A stretch of 64,000 bases of DNA from NCBI RefSeq assembly GCF_011601275.1, contig NZ_JAAOLY010000002.1, positions 186,001 through 250,000 on the forward strand, read 5' to 3'. The notes beneath the pieces were generated by a model. That model saw only the letters and a list, made by a program, of their open reading frames with translations. It made no database searches and was not told the origin of the DNA. A program made the position numbers and the translations under genes. This document shows, piece after piece, positions 58,732 to 64,000 of the stretch (position 1 is its first letter; the number at the start of each line of letters is the position of its first letter). This stretch comes from Janthinobacterium lividum. Its GTDB lineage: Bacteria > Pseudomonadota > Gammaproteobacteria > Burkholderiales > Burkholderiaceae_D.

Positions 58732-58774
58732 TTGACCCACATCAACCGGTGCTGATGGCGCACTGAGGTATAGC
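58732..58774 (+). promoter_or_regulatory. FNR-dependent (class II) promoter
   Basis: TTGACCCACATCAA (58732-58745) differs from the FNR consensus at one base. A -10-like TATAGC lies at 58769-58774, so a start site near 58780 puts the box centre at -41.5, the class II activation position. A second, TATAAT, -10 lies at 58800-58805. The rest of the interval 58530-58835 shows no convincing gene. Confidence 0.65.
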
Positions 58775-58835
58775 GCGCCATGTCTATTTGTTAAATAGCT
58801 ATAATTGCCTGATTACTTACTTTAAGGCAATGTAC

Positions 58836-59705
58836 ATGAAGCAACAACTTGTCAATTGGGGCAGCACCCTGGCGCCGTTCGGCAGCGACCTGCTGTGGAC
58901 CGCCCTGCCGTGGATGCTGCTGTATGGCGTGGTCGGCTTTGTGCTGGCGCTCGGCATCTGCTACCAGCTGGCCAGAAAATGCCTGCTGGTGCGCCGTCCG
59001 CCCGCCTGGCATGTTGCAGCCAAGCTCAGCTATGTGTTGATCCTGGTCGCGCTGCCGCTCCTCGGTGGCGGGTTTGGCGCCGTACACAGCGTGCACCGCG
59101 TCGTCAATCAGGCCCTCGAGCGCGACCTGCAGCCGGTGGTCGAAGCGCAGATGCCGGCGCTGCGCGTCTACCTGGAACAGCAGGTCAAGCTGATCGCCCC
59201 GGGCCAGGCTATCAGCATGCGCAGCCTGATCGAGCCCTTCGTGCAAGACATGTATTACCGGCCGACATCAGGCAGTTACTGGGAACGCAGCAAGGCGCGC
59301 TGGATCAATGAATTCATCCTGCGCCGCGGCAGCGTGCTGCTGACGCAAGTACTGCAGGAACAGCTGATCGCCAAGGCCGAGGTGCTGGGCGAAGCGCTCA
59401 AGGGCGCCGGCTTCCGTGGCCAGGCGACGGGCGAACTGGCCAGTCTGGGCACCGACCTGGCAGTGCGCCTGACCACCGAAGTGGCGCGCCAGGCCGACTT
59501 CAGCAAACTCGACAAATCAGTGCCGATGATTTTCATCGACGCCATCAAACGCCAGGCCGGCGCGTATTTCAATTCGCTCAAGATCACGCTGGGCCTGCTC
59601 GCGCTGGCGGCGCTGCTGCTGGTGTGGGGCGAGATCTTGCTGTACCGCCACTATTACCTGCGCCGCCATCCGGCCGCCACGGCCCTGCCCGTGCCACCCA
59701 CGTAA
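58836..59705 (+). CDS. Conserved membrane protein of unknown function
   Basis: A 289-residue protein with two N-terminal helices (about residues 20-45 and 62-82), a large helical periplasmic or cytoplasmic domain of about 160 residues, and one C-terminal helix (LGLLALAALLLVWGEILLY). The middle part has long amphipathic helices (ALERDLQPVVEAQMPALRVY). No family is recognised. The ATG at 58836 gives the best distance from AAGG; an ATG two codons upstream is possible. Two FNR-type boxes upstream suggest low-oxygen induction. Confidence 0.75.
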   Translation: MKQQLVNWGSTLAPFGSDLLWTALPWMLLYGVVGFVLALGICYQLARKCLLVRRPPAWHVAAKLSYVLILVALPLLGGGFGAVHSVHRVVNQALERDLQPVVEAQMPALRVYLEQQVKLIAPGQAISMRSLIEPFVQDMYYRPTSGSYWERSKARWINEFILRRGSVLLTQVLQEQLIAKAEVLGEALKGAGFRGQATGELASLGTDLAVRLTTEVARQADFSKLDKSVPMIFIDAIKRQAGAYFNSLKITLGLLALAALLLVWGEILLYRHYYLRRHPAATALPVPPT

Positions 59706-59740
59706 AAAAGCCGCCCCTCCTTGCGGACGGGGCGGCTTTT
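59706..59740. terminator. Bidirectional terminator between the unknown membrane protein and maeB
   Basis: An 8-bp stem GCCGCCCC / GGGGCGGC extended by A-T pairs (A run left, TTTT right) separates the two convergent genes and can serve both. Confidence 0.88.
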
Positions 59741-59756
59741 CATGCGCAGCTAACGC

Positions 59757-62075
59757 TTAGACTTTACGCTGAGCCACTGCGTCGACGACGCACAGCGCCG
59801 TCATGTTGACGATACGGCGCACGGTGGCCGATGGCGTCAGAATGTGCACGGGCTTGGCGCAGCCCAACAGGATCGGGCCCACGGCGATGCCGTTGCCGGC
59901 GGCCGTTTTCACCAGGTTGTAGGCGATGTTGGCCGACTCGATGTTCGGCATGACGAGCAGGTTGGCGTCGTTCTTCAGTGCCGAATTTGGCATCAGTTTT
60001 TGACGCAGCTTGCTGTCCAGAGCCGTATCGCCGTGCATTTCGCCGTCGATTTCCAGGTCCGGCGCGCGCTCCTTGACGATGGCCAGGGCGGCGCGCATCT
60101 TTTGCGCCGAGGCGCTGTCGCTGGAACCGAAGTTCGAGTGCGACAGCAGGGCCGCGCGCGGCGACAGGCCGAAACGGGTCATCTCTTCGGCGGCCATGAT
60201 GGTGATCTCGGCCAGCTGCTCGGCGTCCGGGTTTTCATTGACGTGCGTGTCGACCATCACCAGCTGGCGCTCCGGCATGATCAACACGTTCATGGCGGCG
60301 TACACGTTGCTGCCGGCGCGCTTGCCCAGCACCTGGTCGATGTATTTCAGGTGCAGCTGGGTGGTGCCGAAGGTGCCGCAGATCATGCCGTCGGCGTCGC
60401 CCTTGTGGATCATCATCGAACCGATCAGGGTGTGGCGGCGGCGCATTTCCAGCTTCGCGTATTCCTCGGTGACGCCCTTGCGGCTCGTCATCGCGTAATA
60501 CGTGTTCCAGTAATCGCGATAGCGCTCGTCGAAGTCCGGGTTGATGACGTCGAAGTCGACGCCTTGCTTGAGGCGCAGGCCGAACTTCTGGATGCGCGCT
60601 TCGAGCACGGGTGGACGGCCGACCAGGATAGGACGCGCCAGTTTTTCATCGACCACCACTTGCACGGCGCGCAGCACGCGCTCTTCTTCGCCTTCGGCGT
60701 AGACGATGCGTTTGAGTTCGGCCGGCGTGGATTTGGCCATCAGGAACAGCGGCTTCATGAAGGTGCCGCTGCGGTAGACGAATTGCTGCAGGCTGTCCGC
60801 GTAGGCTTGCAGGTCCTTGATCGGACGCGTGGCGACGCCCGAATCCTCGGCTGCCTTGGCCACAGCTGGCGCGATCTTGATCAGCAAACGCGGATCGAAC
60901 GGCATCGGGATCAGGTATTCAGGACCGAACGACAGGTTGCTGATGCCGTACGTGGTGGCCACGATGTCGGACTGCTCGGCATGCGCCAAGTCGGCGATCG
61001 CGTGCACCACGGCGATTTCCATTTCGCGCGTGATCGTCGTCGCGCCGCAATCGAGGGCGCCGCGGAAGATGTACGGGAAGCACAGCACGTTGTTGACCTG
61101 GTTCGGATAGTCCGAACGGCCCGTGGCGATGATGGCGTCGCTGCGCACGGCCTTGACTTCTTCCGGCAGGATTTCCGGATTCGGGTTGGCCAGCGCCAGG
61201 ATCAGCGGGTTCGGCGCCATCTTGCGCACCATGTCTTGTTTCAGCACGCCGCCGGCGGAGACGCCGAGGAAAATGTCGGCGTCCGGGATGATCTCGGCCA
61301 GGGTGCGCAGCGGCGTGTCTTGCGCAAAGCGTTCCTTGTCCGGGTCCATCAATTCCGTGCGGCCCTTGTAGACGACGCCGGCCAGGTCGGTGACGTAGAT
61401 ATTTTTCAGCGGGAAGCCCAGGTCGACGATCAGGTCCAGGCAGGCCAGCGCTGCGGCGCCCGCGCCCGACACGACCAGTTTGCACTCTTCGATTTTCTTG
61501 CCGACGGCTTTCAGGCCGTTCAGGATGGCCGCGCCAACGATGATGGCGGTGCCGTGCTGGTCGTCATGGAAGACGGGAATCTTCATGCGGTCGCGCAGCT
61601 GGCGCTCGATATAGAAGCACTCGGGCGCCTTGATGTCTTCCAGGTTCACGCCGCCGAAGGTCGGTTCCAGCGAAGCGATGATGTCGACCAGTTTATCGGG
61701 ATCCATCTCGTTGATCTCGATGTCGAAGACGTCGATGCCGGCGAATTTCTTGAACAGTACGCCCTTGCCTTCCATCACCGGCTTGGCGGCCAGCGGACCG
61801 ATATTGCCCAGTCCCAGCACGGCCGTGCCGTTGGTGATGACGGCCACGAGGTTGCCGCGCGCCGTATATTTATAGGCATTGGCCGGATCGATGACGATTT
61901 CTTCGCAGGGAGCGGCCACGCCTGGCGAGTAGGCCAGTGCCAGGTCGCGCTGGTTGGTCAGTTGTTTGGTCGGCGTCACGCTGATTTTGCCGGGGCGCGG
62001 GCACTCGTGATACTCGAGTGCGGCCAAGCGCAATTGTTGACGCAATTCTTCTTTTTTATCAGATGACGAATCCAT
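59757..62075 (-). CDS. maeB: NADP-dependent malic enzyme with C-terminal phosphotransacetylase-like domain
   Basis: A 772-residue MaeB-type enzyme that oxidatively decarboxylates malate to pyruvate with NADP+. Residues 1-430 are the malic enzyme domain ([51 protein letters not shown]). Residues 440-770 are a PTA/PTB-type domain, regulatory in E. coli MaeB, where acetyl-CoA inhibits. Length equals the E. coli enzyme closely. It is monocistronic and converges on the bidirectional terminator. Confidence 0.95.
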   Translation of the reverse strand: MDSSSDKKEELRQQLRLAALEYHECPRPGKISVTPTKQLTNQRDLALAYSPGVAAPCEEIVIDPANAYKYTARGNLVAVITNGTAVLGLGNIGPLAAKPVMEGKGVLFKKFAGIDVFDIEINEMDPDKLVDIIASLEPTFGGVNLEDIKAPECFYIERQLRDRMKIPVFHDDQHGTAIIVGAAILNGLKAVGKKIEECKLVVSGAGAAALACLDLIVDLGFPLKNIYVTDLAGVVYKGRTELMDPDKERFAQDTPLRTLAEIIPDADIFLGVSAGGVLKQDMVRKMAPNPLILALANPNPEILPEEVKAVRSDAIIATGRSDYPNQVNNVLCFPYIFRGALDCGATTITREMEIAVVHAIADLAHAEQSDIVATTYGISNLSFGPEYLIPMPFDPRLLIKIAPAVAKAAEDSGVATRPIKDLQAYADSLQQFVYRSGTFMKPLFLMAKSTPAELKRIVYAEGEEERVLRAVQVVVDEKLARPILVGRPPVLEARIQKFGLRLKQGVDFDVINPDFDERYRDYWNTYYAMTSRKGVTEEYAKLEMRRRHTLIGSMMIHKGDADGMICGTFGTTQLHLKYIDQVLGKRAGSNVYAAMNVLIMPERQLVMVDTHVNENPDAEQLAEITIMAAEEMTRFGLSPRAALLSHSNFGSSDSASAQKMRAALAIVKERAPDLEIDGEMHGDTALDSKLRQKLMPNSALKNDANLLVMPNIESANIAYNLVKTAAGNGIAVGPILLGCAKPVHILTPSATVRRIVNMTALCVVDAVAQRKV

Positions 62076-62249
62076 GCTGTGCTGCCTTCCTGTTTGGTCG
62101 ATCGGGTGTTCCGGATTTTATCAGACCGATTCTTTCAATTAGCTAGGTATTTTCCGCTAGCCACAGTCTGATATCACGAAAACGCATAACCTAGCATTGT
62201 AAGGCCGTCCGGCGGCACAAACGTCCTGAACAGGAAAAACTATCAAATT

Positions 62250-62630
62250 TTAGATTTCAATTAGTTTTTGTGATGAATCACCAGGGGTGCGCCACAGCGG
62301 CAGCGCTTCGACGGCGCGCTCGATATCGTCCATGTCGTCCGCCCCCAGGGTGGTGTCGAACGGCGCGGACAAAATGCTGCGCATCAGCGCCAGGCGCGTC
62401 GTCGCTTGCTGCGCGTCGATGAAGCGGGTCGTCTCCACGCAATACTGCGCGCGGCGCTGGGCATCGGCGCCATCATCGTCGCCGTCGGGATAATAATGGC
62501 GACCGATGTGATGCAGCGACTGCAGCAGGAATTCGATCTCGCGCAGGATGCGCAGCGCATCCTCGCCGGACAGCACGATGCGGCGGTTGGCGGGCAGCAG
62601 CGATGGTGGCGTGGCGATGTGGTCGGCCAT
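62250..62630 (-). CDS. Hypothetical protein, 126 residues
   Basis: An acidic soluble protein with an N-terminal extension (ATPPSLLPANRR), a helix-rich core (DALRILREIEFLLQSLHHIGRHYYPDGDDDG) and ADDMDDIERAVEALPLW near the end. No family is recognised. Codon use is like that of its neighbours, and it follows the MFS gene by 34 bases on the same strand, so it may be the second gene of that transcript. Confidence 0.6.
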   Translation of the reverse strand: MADHIATPPSLLPANRRIVLSGEDALRILREIEFLLQSLHHIGRHYYPDGDDDGADAQRRAQYCVETTRFIDAQQATTRLALMRSILSAPFDTTLGADDMDDIERAVEALPLWRTPGDSSQKLIEI

Positions 62631-62664
62631 GGCGGCATCTTTCTATCAAGGACAAACCGACAGC

Positions 62665-63864
62665 CTACGCGATTTTTCCCGCAGGCGACGCCAGCCGCGC
62701 ACCTGGCGCGAAGCGCACGGCGATCAGCAGCAAGAGCACGACGCCAGCGGCCATCACCATCCACGCCTGGGCCAGGCTTGACGAATGCTGGCGGATCAGG
62801 CCCGCGATAAACGGCATGCTGCTGGCGATGATGTAACCGCCGCCCTGCACAAAACCGAGCAGCGCGCCGGCGCCAGCCGGGTCCCGCACGTGGTCCATGC
62901 TGACGATCAGCGACAGCGGGAAAAGGGAGCCGATACCGCAGCCCAGCAATATCACGGCAGGCAGCGCCAGTTGCGCGGGCGCCACAATCAGGCAAGCCAG
63001 GCCGCCCAGCACAGCCAGCAGGACGGACAACAGCAGGATGCGGCGGTCGGGGAAACGGTGGATGATGCTGGAAATCACCAGTCCGGCCAGCACTTCCACC
63101 AGGGTCAGGCCACCGAGCAGCAGGCCGCTGTCGGCCGCGCTCCAGCCCAGCTCCGTGTAAAACGGCGGCAGCCAGGCCAGCACCAGCGTATAGGCGCCCG
63201 TGCCGATGCCAAAGAACACCATCAGCAGCCAAGCGCGGGAGCTGCGCACGGGCAGGCTGGCGCCCGCGCCGCCGGACACGTCCACCCGCGCGGCCGATGC
63301 GCGCCGCCACAGCAGCGCGGCGGCCACGGCCGGCAGCGCCCACAGGGCCAGCAGCGCCTGCCAGCCCAGCGATTGCGCCAAGGGCGAAGCGGACGCGGCG
63401 GCAATGGCCGCGCCGCCCATGATGCCCGTCGTATAAAAGCCCATCAATTGGCCTGCACGCTCGGGGAAATGGCGCTTGATGAAAGCGGGCAGCAGCGCCT
63501 GCACCAGCGCGATGCCCAGGCCGCCCAGGGCCGCCGTGGCGATCAGGCCGCCGCTGCCGTGCAAGGGCCAGCGCAGCGCGCAGGCGGCAGCGATGATGGC
63601 GATGCCCAGCGAGATACCGCGCGCCACGCCAAGACGGCGCTGCAGCTGCGCGCCCGCCAGCGCGCACACGCCCATGGCAAACACGGGCACGGTGGTCAGC
63701 AAGCCCGCGTCGGCATTGCTGAGGCCCGTGCCGGCCTGGATGCTGTCAAGCAAGGGGCCAATGGCGGCCAAGATGGGGCGCAAATTCAGGCCCAGCAGGA
63801 TGATGGCGGCCACCAGCAGGGCGGACGAAGGCAGCGGAGAAGATACGGGGCGTTCAACAGGCAT
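62665..63864 (-). CDS. MFS transporter of the CynX/NimT type
   Basis: A 399-residue carrier with twelve helices. The first helix LVAAIILLGLNLRPILAAIGPLL is the CynX/NimT hallmark. RRLGVARGISLGI follows helix 2, and the second half begins with SSRAWLLMVFFGIGTGAYTLVLAWLPPFY near residue 205. CynX relatives export cyanate, 2-nitroimidazole or unrelated small molecules. The ATG at 63864 is chosen for family length. A palindromic operator and a probable MarR gene lie divergently upstream, suggesting drug- or metabolite-inducible expression. Confidence 0.88.
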   Translation of the reverse strand: MPVERPVSSPLPSSALLVAAIILLGLNLRPILAAIGPLLDSIQAGTGLSNADAGLLTTVPVFAMGVCALAGAQLQRRLGVARGISLGIAIIAAACALRWPLHGSGGLIATAALGGLGIALVQALLPAFIKRHFPERAGQLMGFYTTGIMGGAAIAAASASPLAQSLGWQALLALWALPAVAAALLWRRASAARVDVSGGAGASLPVRSSRAWLLMVFFGIGTGAYTLVLAWLPPFYTELGWSAADSGLLLGGLTLVEVLAGLVISSIIHRFPDRRILLLSVLLAVLGGLACLIVAPAQLALPAVILLGCGIGSLFPLSLIVSMDHVRDPAGAGALLGFVQGGGYIIASSMPFIAGLIRQHSSSLAQAWMVMAAGVVLLLLIAVRFAPGARLASPAGKIA

Positions 63865-63932
63865 GGCAGAGTAGTCCTTGCCTCGCAGGGAGGCACATGG
63901 TTTAATGCGTGACATAATCACTTGATGAAAAG

Positions 63933-63980
63933 TATCTTAGCACAAAGATAGAAATCTATCTTGATGTCGAGATAAATGCA
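63933..63980. promoter_or_regulatory. Multiple overlapping palindromes, probable MarR-type operator
   Basis: A perfect 7+4+7 palindrome AAGATAGAAATCTATCTT lies at 63945-63962. TATCTT and AAGATA at 63933-63950 form a second one, and TATCTTGATGTCGAGATA at 63957-63974 a third, near-perfect one. They are in the divergent interval between the MFS gene and the truncated gene at the edge. Confidence 0.6.
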
Positions 63981-63986
63981 TACGCC

Positions 63987-64000
63987 ATGACGGATACCCC
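63987..64000 (+). CDS. Start of a probable MarR-family regulator (truncated by window edge)
   Basis: Only ATG ACG GAT ACC CC is visible, reading MTDTP. MarR regulators of the type next to MFS exporters often begin MTDTP or similar, and the divergent operator supports the idea. The evidence is too short for a firm family call. Confidence 0.35.

Overview
The window looks like a chromosomal segment of a GC-rich betaproteobacterium, most likely family Oxalobacteraceae (Janthinobacterium, Massilia or Duganella type). This is inferred from the gene repertoire: a five-step hut pathway with HutF, type-B ribosomal protein L31, DNA polymerase II, a DUF2863-like protein, a PEP-CTERM protein and many hybrid sensor kinases. 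No rRNA operon, complete prophage, insertion sequence or CRISPR array was seen.

Left part (1-16.8 kb). It opens with the 3' part of mogA overlapping a carboxylesterase, then a periplasmic Deg-type serine protease. A tight minus-strand operon follows: a KamA-like radical SAM enzyme, an MFS carrier, an FAH-family hydrolase and a carboxymuconolactone-decarboxylase-like protein. Next come a single-Cache periplasmic protein beside a chemoreceptor, a 3-methyladenine glycosylase, an HDOD protein, a DUF2863-like protein, a uracil/hypoxanthine-type glycosylase, an Mpo1-like membrane protein, a glycine-zipper lipoprotein, a DMT exporter overlapping a GNAT, and three small genes of 38, 45 and 59 codons.

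Histidine utilisation (16.8-32.6 kb). hutU-hutH-hutG-hutF-hutD-hutI form one minus-strand operon ending in a fused osmoprotectant-type substrate-binding/permease gene. A sigma70-like promoter in front of hutU carries a near-perfect HutC palindrome exactly in its spacer. hutC lies about 6 kb away, next to an ada / 2OG-oxygenase operon with its own Ada-box-like site. Between them sit an exported amidohydrolase, a GNAT and a MscS channel.

Middle (32.7-49.2 kb). It holds a PAS-rich hybrid kinase with a response regulator, trxA, rho, an intergenic palindromic repeat, rpmE2, an ArnT-like glycosyltransferase, a PEP-CTERM choice-of-anchor A protein, an acyl-CoA synthetase, polB, a FabMG-like conserved protein and an SDR.

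Right part (49.4-64 kb). tRNA-Leu(CAA) is followed by an AT-richer scar holding an integrase remnant and a foreign-looking lipoprotein, then an orphan Imm10-like protein. After these come a GNAT, a degenerate M56 protein, a HIRAN-like protein, a methyltransferase, an MHYT hybrid kinase translationally coupled to an HD-GYP response regulator, an unknown membrane protein behind two FNR-type boxes, maeB, a small hypothetical, and an MFS gene divergent from the first codons of a probable MarR regulator at the right edge.
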